Positions 44,138-52,474 of a DNA stretch of 64,000 bases are shown in pieces. Source of the stretch: Alphaproteobacteria bacterium HGW-Alphaproteobacteria-1 (GTDB lineage: Bacteria; Pseudomonadota; Alphaproteobacteria; Rhodobacterales; Rhodobacteraceae); contig PHEQ01000008.1 in assembly GCA_002842985.1 (NCBI GenBank), positions 86,510 to 150,509 on the forward strand. The letters are read 5' to 3'. Position 1 is the stretch's first letter; each line of letters starts with the position of its first letter. The notes under the pieces are model-generated. The model made no database searches. It was not told where the DNA came from and saw nothing but the letters and a program-made list of their open reading frames with translations. The position numbers and the translations under genes were made by a program.

Positions 44138-46743
44138 GATTCGACCTCTGCTGTCACGGGCGACAGGCGCAGGGCGGTGCCACCCAGGTCGCGGAACACG
44201 CGCTGGCGGCAGGTGAGGACAATGATCTGCAGATCCCCGGCTTGTCGGTGCAGGGCGTCGAACATGCGCTCGATCCGGTCATCGTCGGTGAAGACCAGTG
44301 CATCGTCCAGGATCACCGGTGCGATCCGGCCCGAGGCCGCCAGCATGCGGGCGAAGGCCAGACGGACCAGCAGCGCCACCTGCTCCTTGGTGCCGCCCGA
44401 AAGGATATCAATCGGCTCTTCCTGTCCATTGCGGATCAGTGCGTTCGGCAGAAGCGATTCCTCTCCCCATGTCAGTTCGGCCTCGGGCCAGAGCAATTGA
44501 AGCAGCGGCTTCAGCTCTCTGGCTATAGGCGTGAAATACCGGTCGCGCGCTTCGTTCCGCGCCGCCTCCAGCGCCTTTTCCAACCGGATCAGGACCGCCA
44601 CTTCATGTTCCAGCCGCACGAGGTTGGTGCGGGCCACTTCCAACTCCTGTTCGGTCTCGGCCAGACGTTCCTCCACCGCATCGCCCGAAGATCGGCTGAT
44701 GCGCTCGTCCAGGCGGGCGAGGAGCGGCTTCAGCCGGGCGATCTCCTCCCGCGCCTTCTGCTCGACTGACTCGGCCCGTGTCAGGGCCGCCTTGGTACTG
44801 GACAGATCAGGCGCATCGCTCGCCATTTTGGCATGGACCGCTTGGGCCGCTTCATAGGTCTCCGATGCCTTTCCGGCTTCGTCGGCGAGGGCGTCTTCTG
44901 ATATCGAGCCGAACTTTGCCAGCGCCTTGTCTGCCCTTTTCAACCGGTCGCGAAGCGAATTGAGCGTCGCGTCCGCCCGGGTTGCCGCGTCCCGTGCCTC
45001 CGCCAAACGCTCCGACGCGGTCTCGCGTGCGACGCTGGCGGTGTCGTGGGCTTCCCGTGCTTGCTCGAGCGCGGCTTCGGCCTCGTCCGGATCCGGTGCG
45101 TCGGCCACCTCGTCAAGCTTGGGGATTGCGGCAAGCGCCTCACGCAGTCGCTCGATTCCGCCGGGCGCAAGGCTGGACAACACGGCCTTGGCCTCGCTGT
45201 GCCGACGCTCGGCCTCTGCGCGGGCGGAGGTGCTTTCGCGGGCCATGTCGAGATCTTCGGCCCCCACATCCTCCAGAGCCCTGCGCAACTTTGCCGCCGC
45301 CTCCGCGACCGAACTTTCGTCATGGCCTGCCTCGCCAGGGCGCACCTCCAGTTCGCCCACGCCATCGATCATGAGGCGGGTGGCGCGCGGCAGCGGCACG
45401 GACTGTCCGCCGGGCAGGGCGGCATCAGATATGCGGATCTTACCGTCACCGCCGTCGCAATAATGGGCAATCACCTGTGTCGCCGTGGCGTTGTGCGCCG
45501 CGATGGCCGTCGCATGAGCGCCTGCCAGTCTTTCAATGTGTTGCAGATCTTTGGCGTCCGGGCCGGAACAGGCGGCAGCAGCCGTCTCCATCGTCGAGCG
45601 CGCCGTCTCGGCCTGCGCGATGCGGTCCTCAAGATCTCGTCGTCTGTCCGCGCCGTCCCTCGCGGCCTTTGCACGCAGGGCGAGGTTTCGGGCGCTTTCG
45701 GCAATTTTGAGCCCTTTTTGCGCCGCTTCGAAATCAAGGTCTGCCGTGTCGCGGGCAGCACGCTGTGTGTCCAGAACGTTCTGCTTTTGGGTCGCGTCCG
45801 CCAGGGCCGAGGACACCGCTTTCGCAGCGGTTGCCTTTTCTGCAAGCGTCTCCCGAAAGGTGTTCAGCCGTTTTTGGGCGTTTTCGACGGTAAGCCGCGC
45901 CATCTCCATCTTGCGCTGTTCTGTCTCGACCTTCTCGACATGGCGCTCGGCCAGGACATGGGCGGCCCGGGCCGTCTCCAGCTTTGCGCGGCGCTCTTCG
46001 ACTGCATCGGGGTCTTCCCACTCGAGCAGACTGCGCCGCGTGCGCTTGCGCTCCGCCAGCGCCTCGTGAAGGCCATCCGCCGTCTCGGCAAGGGCATCGT
46101 GGCGCGCAGACAAAGTGTCGACCGCATCGAGTGCGTCTTTCCATGGGCCATTGGCCTTGGGCCTGCCAGTGCCCGTGGCATAGGTTGCCAGTTCCTCGCG
46201 GCACCTTGCGAGAGCCATGTCCATTCGCCGTCCGCCAGTCATCGCCTCGACTTCTTCGCCGACAGACGTCATCAGGTCGCGTCGAGCCTCCAGCGCGGCG
46301 TCCTGCTCCTTCTTCGTGCCGCCGGTCAGATCGGTCATGCCCTGACGCACCCAGATCAGTCCCGAGGGGCCGCCCGAGTCTCCGCCCAGCAGCTGCACGA
46401 TCCACGCTTCGGCCTCATCCGACTGTGCGATCAGCCTGCCGTCCTGGTGGACCGTGGCGACAGGTTTCTGAAACCAACGCTTTGCGACCACGAAGCGTCC
46501 GTCGTCGGTTTCCATCTCGACAGTCACTTCGGGAGCACCGCCCGCATGCGGACGCAGGGACGAGACATCCTTGTCGCGCGAGGCGTGGGGCTTGAAGAAA
46601 AGCGCCTGGATCGCGTCGAAGAGCGTCGATTTGCCATGTTCGTTGGGCTCGCACAGGACGTTCAGCCCGTCGCCGATGCCGTCCACGCGCGCAGGGTCGT
46701 TGAAGCGGCGTACGTTGTTCAGGGTGATGCTTCTGATCTTCAT
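44131..46743 (-). CDS. SbcC/SMC-like AAA ATPase
   Basis: 870 residues: an N-terminal ATPase half with KIRSITLNNVRRFNDPARVD and a P-loop CEPNEHGKSTLFDA (Lys38). The usual first Gly of the P-loop is Glu32. A long helical coiled-coil middle (about 190-720, rich in Ala/Glu/Arg/Lys) follows, then the ABC signature DILSGGTKEQVALLVRLAFA and Walker B APVILDDALVFTDDDR. The layout is that of SbcC/Rad50 but shorter, without an obvious CxxC zinc hook. It overlaps the SbcD-like gene by four bases (ATGA), so the two should act as a nuclease complex on DNA ends. Confidence 0.82.
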   Translation of the reverse strand: MKIRSITLNNVRRFNDPARVDGIGDGLNVLCEPNEHGKSTLFDAIQALFFKPHASRDKDVSSLRPHAGGAPEVTVEMETDDGRFVVAKRWFQKPVATVHQDGRLIAQSDEAEAWIVQLLGGDSGGPSGLIWVRQGMTDLTGGTKKEQDAALEARRDLMTSVGEEVEAMTGGRRMDMALARCREELATYATGTGRPKANGPWKDALDAVDTLSARHDALAETADGLHEALAERKRTRRSLLEWEDPDAVEERRAKLETARAAHVLAERHVEKVETEQRKMEMARLTVENAQKRLNTFRETLAEKATAAKAVSSALADATQKQNVLDTQRAARDTADLDFEAAQKGLKIAESARNLALRAKAARDGADRRRDLEDRIAQAETARSTMETAAAACSGPDAKDLQHIERLAGAHATAIAAHNATATQVIAHYCDGGDGKIRISDAALPGGQSVPLPRATRLMIDGVGELEVRPGEAGHDESSVAEAAAKLRRALEDVGAEDLDMARESTSARAEAERRHSEAKAVLSSLAPGGIERLREALAAIPKLDEVADAPDPDEAEAALEQAREAHDTASVARETASERLAEARDAATRADATLNSLRDRLKRADKALAKFGSISEDALADEAGKASETYEAAQAVHAKMASDAPDLSSTKAALTRAESVEQKAREEIARLKPLLARLDERISRSSGDAVEERLAETEQELEVARTNLVRLEHEVAVLIRLEKALEAARNEARDRYFTPIARELKPLLQLLWPEAELTWGEESLLPNALIRNGQEEPIDILSGGTKEQVALLVRLAFARMLAASGRIAPVILDDALVFTDDDRIERMFDALHRQAGDLQIIVLTCRQRVFRDLGGTALRLSPVTAEVESC

Positions 46744-47870
46744 TGAGCGCTCTCCCGGACATATGCGTACAGCCGCGCCAGCGCGTCTGCCGCGACCTCT
46801 CGGTCTTCTTGCGAGAGCGCCCCGGATTCTGCGTCCTCCATCAAACCGTCGGCGGCAAGCCGCAACGCACCACCCCGGTCGATCTCGTCAAGATCAGCAG
46901 TCTCGTACTGTGTCCCGAGTTCGTCGGTCACCAATTCGAAATGCGCAAAGTCCGGTGCGCAGCGGTCCGCCGCGCGGCGAAGATCGACATGGTCGGGCAG
47001 GCCGGCCCAGCCCTTGGCAGCCACCCGCAGCAGTACATCGCGGCGTCCGGTCTCGGGCAGAACCGCCATCAGCGCCTTTGTTGCGTCCTGCCGGGGGTGC
47101 AAGGTCAGGTCCGCTTCGGTCCACAGGAACGTGCCGGTATCGACCTCGGCCACGTTCGGGATCGCGCCGGGCCCGTCCAGCGTCACGCACAGGCAGAGTC
47201 CGCGCCGTCCATGCTTGAAACGATCCTGTTCCGGGCTGCCGGAATAGTGAACTCGATCAGATACGGCCATGCGTCCGTGCCAGTCGCCAAGCGCGAGATA
47301 ATCCAGACGCGCCGTGCGATCCCGGTCAGGTGCGATGGCCGCGCCGCTTTCGGTGAAGTCCGTCACGCCGCCATGGGCCAGGCCGATGCGCATCTGCCCT
47401 TCGCCGCTGGCCATCGTCACAAGTGGCTCGGACGGATCGCTGGCTCCGGCCCGAAAGGCAACAGGGCAGGGCAGCAATGTCGCGACATCCCCCAGCGATT
47501 GCGGCATCGCATCGGTCAGTGCGACGACGTTCCCCGGCGCATCCCGGCTGATCGTCTCCCAAAGCGGTTCGGCATCGCGCATGTTGTCGTGATTGCCGGG
47601 CAAAAGCCACCAGATTACATGGGTGGCCTCGCCCATTGCGGTCAAGGCTTGCCGGATCAGGGCCAGCGACGGTGTGGCGGTGTCAAAGGTATCACCGGCC
47701 AGCAAGACATGCGCCGCGCCATGGTCACGTGCCGCGTCGGACAACCTGCCGATCGCGGCATGGCGCGCCTCCATCAGGCGCCCGCGGATATTGCCGTCGG
47801 GTGCCTGAGGGATGTTGGCGAATTTCCGGCCGATATGAAGATCGGACGCGTGGATGAAGCGAAATGCCAT
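46740..47870 (-). CDS. SbcD-like DNA repair exonuclease (metallophosphoesterase)
   Basis: 376 residues with the calcineurin-like motifs HASDLHIGRKF, LLAGDTFDTATPS, LPGNHDNMRDAE and LAHGGVTDF, and a C-terminal cap of about 130 residues. It should cut DNA ends with its SbcC-like partner encoded next. The ATG at 47870 has GGAG seven bases upstream and gives the family start MAFRFIHASDLH. It is the first gene of a three-gene minus-strand operon. It is distinct from the usual chromosomal SbcD in context. Confidence 0.86.
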   Translation of the reverse strand: MAFRFIHASDLHIGRKFANIPQAPDGNIRGRLMEARHAAIGRLSDAARDHGAAHVLLAGDTFDTATPSLALIRQALTAMGEATHVIWWLLPGNHDNMRDAEPLWETISRDAPGNVVALTDAMPQSLGDVATLLPCPVAFRAGASDPSEPLVTMASGEGQMRIGLAHGGVTDFTESGAAIAPDRDRTARLDYLALGDWHGRMAVSDRVHYSGSPEQDRFKHGRRGLCLCVTLDGPGAIPNVAEVDTGTFLWTEADLTLHPRQDATKALMAVLPETGRRDVLLRVAAKGWAGLPDHVDLRRAADRCAPDFAHFELVTDELGTQYETADLDEIDRGGALRLAADGLMEDAESGALSQEDREVAADALARLYAYVRESAQ

Positions 47871-48138
47871 GAACAACTCCAGAAAGTGATTCCCCCGGCC
47901 AGTGCTGACCTTGCGTTAAAGGAATGATGCATGAGGGCGGCGAAAGCTGTCATGGCGGTATTTCTCCGGTGTGAAGAAGTTGCCGGACTGCCTCACCAAC
48001 AGCAAGGAGCATGATTGGGCAATTGCGATCAACAATTGTTTTGGTCCTGCATGACAGGTTTTGCGACGACGGCGGCGATCATGCAGCTCTCGCCAAATAA
48101 GTTGAAGAAAGTGAGGCAGGAATGGAATGCATCCCGGG

Positions 48139-49137
48139 TCATGGCAGAGCCGGAAAATCATTCCGCCTGTGCCCGTCGATCATTTTGCGCAGGTTCGCGG
48201 GAGAGATAACCTCTACCTGATCTCCCCATTGATAAAGGTGCCAGGCCATTTCCATGTGACCGGAGGCGCTGAAACGGACCGTCAATCCGCCATCGGGCTC
48301 GTCGACCAACTCCTGATGGGGATGGAAGATGAATTGGCGGGCGATTGGCGCAGCTTCTGGCGAAAATCGCCATTCGACCGGTCCGAATTCGTTGTCTGAG
48401 TGGAATGAGCCAAAGGCTCTGCTGGAAAACTGGCCGAGATCGAAGTCGGCATCACGAGAGAAACTGCGTGATGTGATCGTGGCATTCTCGATCCTGTCGA
48501 GCCGGAAGCGGCGCATCTGTCCGTCACCGCCCGAAGGGCGTGCCACCAGGTATCGCCGTATGCCAAGAAGCAACCCATGAGGCTCAAGTAGGCGATCTCT
48601 CGGTTCATCGTCCTTGGCACCACGATAGGAAATCTTCAATTCCCATGGCGCGCGCAAGGCCTCGGTCAGCGTTCCGAGCAACGTCATGTCGGTGACCACG
48701 CGGGGGCCGGGGCGCGAGGCAAATCCTTGCGCTTCGAGGAGCGCTTCTGCATCGGCCTCTGTTCGCCTTGCATGGCTGCTGGGCATTGCCGCCAGAAGCC
48801 GATCCCTGAGCGCCCGCAGACGATGTGCATCGTCAGGCGCGCCATCCCGTTCCGCCCTTTCCGCCGCCATTTCCAGCGCCGCAAGCTCGCTGTCCCGGAT
48901 GCCCTGCGCCTGAAGCCAGCGAGGATCGCTGCGCGGCATGTGCCATCGCCGACGCCGGTCGGCGTCCTCACCGATATCGACTTGCGGAAAAACGGACTCG
49001 AAGGCGCGCATCATGCGCTGTGCCGTGCGGTGATCGCATCCAAACTCCTGGCTGATATCGTGAAGTGACACTCCTTCAAAACTGGCCATCGCCATGTCCG
49101 CGACTCGCAGAAGGTCGGAGGCCTTGGAGTAGGACAT
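48139..49137 (-). CDS. WYL-domain transcriptional regulator
   Basis: 332 residues: N-terminal winged helix-turn-helix (ADMAMASFEGVSLHDISQEF then GCDHRTAQRMMRAFESVFP), a WYL domain (LKISYRGAKDDEPRDRLLEP then HGLLLGIRRYLVARP and RRFRLDRIENATIT), and a C-terminal WCX-like domain (GGLTVRFSASGHMEMAWHLY then QWGDQVEVISPANLRKMIDG). This is the BrxR/CapW layout of repressors that guard phage-defence operons and respond to a ligand bound by WYL. GGAG precedes the ATG. It is divergent from the giant three-gene operon, which it most likely controls. Confidence 0.88.
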   Translation of the reverse strand: MSYSKASDLLRVADMAMASFEGVSLHDISQEFGCDHRTAQRMMRAFESVFPQVDIGEDADRRRRWHMPRSDPRWLQAQGIRDSELAALEMAAERAERDGAPDDAHRLRALRDRLLAAMPSSHARRTEADAEALLEAQGFASRPGPRVVTDMTLLGTLTEALRAPWELKISYRGAKDDEPRDRLLEPHGLLLGIRRYLVARPSGGDGQMRRFRLDRIENATITSRSFSRDADFDLGQFSSRAFGSFHSDNEFGPVEWRFSPEAAPIARQFIFHPHQELVDEPDGGLTVRFSASGHMEMAWHLYQWGDQVEVISPANLRKMIDGHRRNDFPALP

Positions 49138-49177
49138 TCAAGCTCCTTCGATGACTGCCCGTTCCACGATTTAGGGT

Positions 49178-49215
49178 GGTGACAATTTGTTTTCGGGCGG
49201 TGACACTTTTTGTCA
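49178..49215. promoter_or_regulatory. Repeat pair upstream of the giant operon (probable WYL operator)
   Basis: Two direct copies of GGTGACA(A/C)TTT begin at 49,178 and 49,199, exactly 21 bp or two helix turns apart. The second also forms an inverted repeat, TGACA-N5-TGTCA (49,201-49,215). They lie in the 244-bp divergent region, closer to the WYL gene start. A TATAGT at 49,253 might be a -10 element for the operon. Confidence 0.55.
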
Positions 49216-49381
49216 TGATGGGATGGGAAGCTGGAAGTGTCAACGGGAACCGTATAGTGAAGAAATCGAACGTCTGATCTACCGCTTCGGTTGTGCCGGT
49301 TTATGATGCTGAATGTTACGAAATCTAAATCTCCGTTATTTTCGGGCGACATCGTTTCTTGAATAACGCGACAGGAATGAC

Positions 49382-52300
49382 TTGCCGATGACAGGGCAGA
49401 AGATCCCTCAAACGAACGCACTCGCCGAAACTGAAGCTGCATTTCATGCAGCGTGGACCGGCAAATCGTCCACGCCGTTCATCGCGGACATACAAATATC
49501 GAAAGTCCTGCTCGACAAAGCGATTTTACTGGTCAGATCGCACCGTCACAGAACGATCTTCAATCGCTATCCGACCCTGTCGATCTGGTCTGTTCTCTAT
49601 CCACTTTCCAGGAGCTACGGCGGTGCGACAAAAGATGTCTATCTCCACATCAGTCAGTTCGTCGGCGAGAGCTATGACGACGTCTCATCCCGCGATACAC
49701 TGAAGTATCTGTTTCGCACGACCGCGCGCTCCCTTGGTCTTCCGGTCAGCGGCAACGACCCAACCTCTCTCTTTTTTGCACCCTTGGGTCCGGCTCGGGC
49801 GCAACACGGCGATCTGGCACGTGCATTCGTTAGTGCCGCATTGCAGCTGGGACCACCGGCGATCGAGGATACATCGGCCGCGCGAGCTTGGCAGAGGCGC
49901 GCGGTGGTCGAAAGATGTCCGACACTCACCCGCCTGCGAGAGACCATCTTTTTCGATACCTCGGCGCATTGCGCCCGGCAATTCGAAGCATGGAGACAAG
50001 GAGTCACGGCCCAGGGAGAGGCCGAAGCGGATCTCTTTGCAGCCTACGACAGGGCAGCCGCCCTTCTTGGGCGTGGTCGCACTGACCTCGTCGGTCCGCC
50101 ACGCACCTTCTGGTTCGGCGATCACCTCGGACTCGAGGCCGATCGCTCCCGGCACCCGCAATCCATCCGCCTCGGCGCATTTCCAACACGGATCTCCGGC
50201 GGACAGCGCATACGTGTCCCCACTCCCTGGCCTGAAAAGATAGCCTGGCAGGCAGGCACGATCCGGCAGGACGTGGCTTTTGCCCCCGCAAGGCGCGAAG
50301 CGATCGTGTTTGATGCCGACACTGGTGCCTGCATCGGCCGGGCCGAGCCCGACCAGGATACTATGGAGGTCGCCGCCGAGCGGCTGGTGGTTCTGTCCGG
50401 ATCCAACTTCTCAAGCCCCAGTTTCGATGAGGCGATAGCTTCCAGGGATCCAGACGTGATGGTTGCCTGGGTTACATCAGGTGAAGTGCTGACCTTCGAG
50501 GATCGTGCAGACCTGTCACTTCCGACACCTGATGAAGATGCAATCTGGTTTGACTGCACAGTCCTCGGTCGCGACGGCGCGCGGGCCCTTTACGCGTCCG
50601 ACGGAGATCTCGTTCTCCAGATCAATCCGGAGATCGGAGGGCCATCCCGGATCGTTCGTGCGCGATCAGGCGATGATGTGCGCTACCTCAGTATTGAAAT
50701 AAAGAAAAAAGAGCACGCGCGCGTAAATCTTTCCCTTCTTGGATTCAGTCAGGCAGGGTCGCCTCGAGAGGTTATCTTCGATGTGCTGGCTCCGGGGGCT
50801 GCCGGAGATCCCCAGGCGAGGGCCGATCTTTCGACGCGGGCCTGGATCTGGCCCGGCGTAGTATCGCCGGAAGGGGATCTGGCCGATGTCCCGAAGCCTG
50901 AAAACTACGAGTCGGCCCGCAGTGCGGGACTGCGTTTGGACAAGGGGCGCATGTCCGTCGATCCAAGGTCGGATGTGGAGGTTCCCATTCTCGGACTCCG
51001 GTCGGGCGATCATGTGCACGAGTTCCATCTGTCAGCACGGAGTGAAAAGCTATGGCACTGTCGGATCCAGCTCGAAGACAGGGTTTTCGTTCCACGCGGT
51101 GGGACGATCTTTCTCGGACTGGACAATCGCCACGACACATTGATCCTGCGATCACCCGACCGTGATGCGTCCCTGTTTGTCCTGGGTAGGCAGAAGCGAC
51201 GCCCATTCATTCAGCGTCAGAGTCTCGAAATCGGGGCGTCCGAACTCGAACCCGCAGAGGACGGAGATGATCGCATCGCGATCCAGCGCGCCGATGGCCG
51301 GATGGAGATTCTTGCGCGCCTTCGCCGCACAGATGGTTCGGGCCCGATCACATTCCAGGAGGACGAAGGGCACATCCTTTTTTCAGTGGTTCCGCAGCGG
51401 CCATTCGACGGACTGAGGGTGCGCATTGAAACGCTGACGGGCCCTTCGATGGAAGGTGATTACAGCTTCAGTCACGACCCCTCAGAGCACCTTCCTCTCA
51501 ATGGCGTGGAAGCGACTTTCGACGCTGAGAGCCGGCGCATCGATATTGACTTCGACCGCGAGCACCTTCCGGCTCCCGCGCGCGTTCTGCTGCAGCTTCG
51601 CGATCAGTCGGGAGGCCATGTGCCGCTTCTCGATGATCACAATGTGCCGATTTCGATCGGCCTGCCTGGCATGCCTGAGACATTCGATCTTGCAGTTCTG
51701 ACAAGCCTCGCGAAGTTTCTGTCCGACCCGGAACCTGAAGCCCTGTCGGGCCAGCTTTCCTCCGCTTTCACACCGGCCTATCATGCCGCCTTTGCATCTA
51801 CCGGGTCTTCCCGCATGGTCGGATCCGTGAAACCCGTGCTCGACGTGGTGCGCGCCGACGGCGAGACCCCGCGACACGACGTCATCGGAGTGGCCCCATG
51901 GATATTCGAAGCCCAGCCGACAGCCTTCCTGGACCTTGCAGATTCTTCAGGCCTGGCCCCGATTGCGCAGGTTCAGGCGATCGGTTGCCCTGATCCTCAT
52001 CCCAACCTGAAAGGCGATACGCCGCTCGGAGACTGGCTGATACGAATTGGTGCAGACACAGGCCTGCCCGAAGGCCTCGGGCCCGAGTCCCTCCAGCGCG
52101 CCTTCCGGCTTCTGCGACTCCGCCTGCGGGACAGTGATCTTCACGACCTCATACGGGACGGGGCGATCGGCAGCACCGTAAAGCTCATTTGCGGTCCCCA
52201 TATCGAGGGGCTCGACCAGATCCGATCTTTCGACAGCAATGGCGGCGGCGATCCGATTCCGGCGCGGATGGGCGTTCAAATCGAACGATATGCGCGCGCC

Positions 52301-52474
52301 TGTGCAGAAGGCAGGGCCGAGGCATTTGTCGACGACATCATTTTCCGGACCGGACTATCGCGGGCGGATGTCGGTCGAACACTCACTATGATGCTACGCG
52401 CCGGCATCGAGTTTTTCGTATATTTCCGCGCCCTTTGGGGTCACGCAAACCAACATCAGACTGGCTCCATATGA
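49382..52474 (+). CDS. Large uncharacterised protein, first gene of the giant operon
   Basis: 1030 residues, no recognised domain or enzyme motif. The first 250 residues look helical (LAETEAAFHAAWTGK, FNRYPTLSIWSVLYPLSRSY). The middle, about 270-800, looks mainly beta-strand with repeated strand-turn segments (for example IRVPTPWPEKIAWQAG, VFVPRGGTIFLGLDNRHDTL) that suggest several beta-sandwich or propeller-like modules. The last 180 residues appear helical again. No signal peptide or membrane segment. The TTG at 49382 has AGGA five bases upstream; the ATG at 49388 is an alternative. The stop overlaps the helicase start (ATGA). A role in target recognition or as an adaptor for the helicase is only a guess. 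Confidence 0.85.
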   Translation: MPMTGQKIPQTNALAETEAAFHAAWTGKSSTPFIADIQISKVLLDKAILLVRSHRHRTIFNRYPTLSIWSVLYPLSRSYGGATKDVYLHISQFVGESYDDVSSRDTLKYLFRTTARSLGLPVSGNDPTSLFFAPLGPARAQHGDLARAFVSAALQLGPPAIEDTSAARAWQRRAVVERCPTLTRLRETIFFDTSAHCARQFEAWRQGVTAQGEAEADLFAAYDRAAALLGRGRTDLVGPPRTFWFGDHLGLEADRSRHPQSIRLGAFPTRISGGQRIRVPTPWPEKIAWQAGTIRQDVAFAPARREAIVFDADTGACIGRAEPDQDTMEVAAERLVVLSGSNFSSPSFDEAIASRDPDVMVAWVTSGEVLTFEDRADLSLPTPDEDAIWFDCTVLGRDGARALYASDGDLVLQINPEIGGPSRIVRARSGDDVRYLSIEIKKKEHARVNLSLLGFSQAGSPREVIFDVLAPGAAGDPQARADLSTRAWIWPGVVSPEGDLADVPKPENYESARSAGLRLDKGRMSVDPRSDVEVPILGLRSGDHVHEFHLSARSEKLWHCRIQLEDRVFVPRGGTIFLGLDNRHDTLILRSPDRDASLFVLGRQKRRPFIQRQSLEIGASELEPAEDGDDRIAIQRADGRMEILARLRRTDGSGPITFQEDEGHILFSVVPQRPFDGLRVRIETLTGPSMEGDYSFSHDPSEHLPLNGVEATFDAESRRIDIDFDREHLPAPARVLLQLRDQSGGHVPLLDDHNVPISIGLPGMPETFDLAVLTSLAKFLSDPEPEALSGQLSSAFTPAYHAAFASTGSSRMVGSVKPVLDVVRADGETPRHDVIGVAPWIFEAQPTAFLDLADSSGLAPIAQVQAIGCPDPHPNLKGDTPLGDWLIRIGADTGLPEGLGPESLQRAFRLLRLRLRDSDLHDLIRDGAIGSTVKLICGPHIEGLDQIRSFDSNGGGDPIPARMGVQIERYARACAEGRAEAFVDDIIFRTGLSRADVGRTLTMMLRAGIEFFVYFRALWGHANQHQTGSI

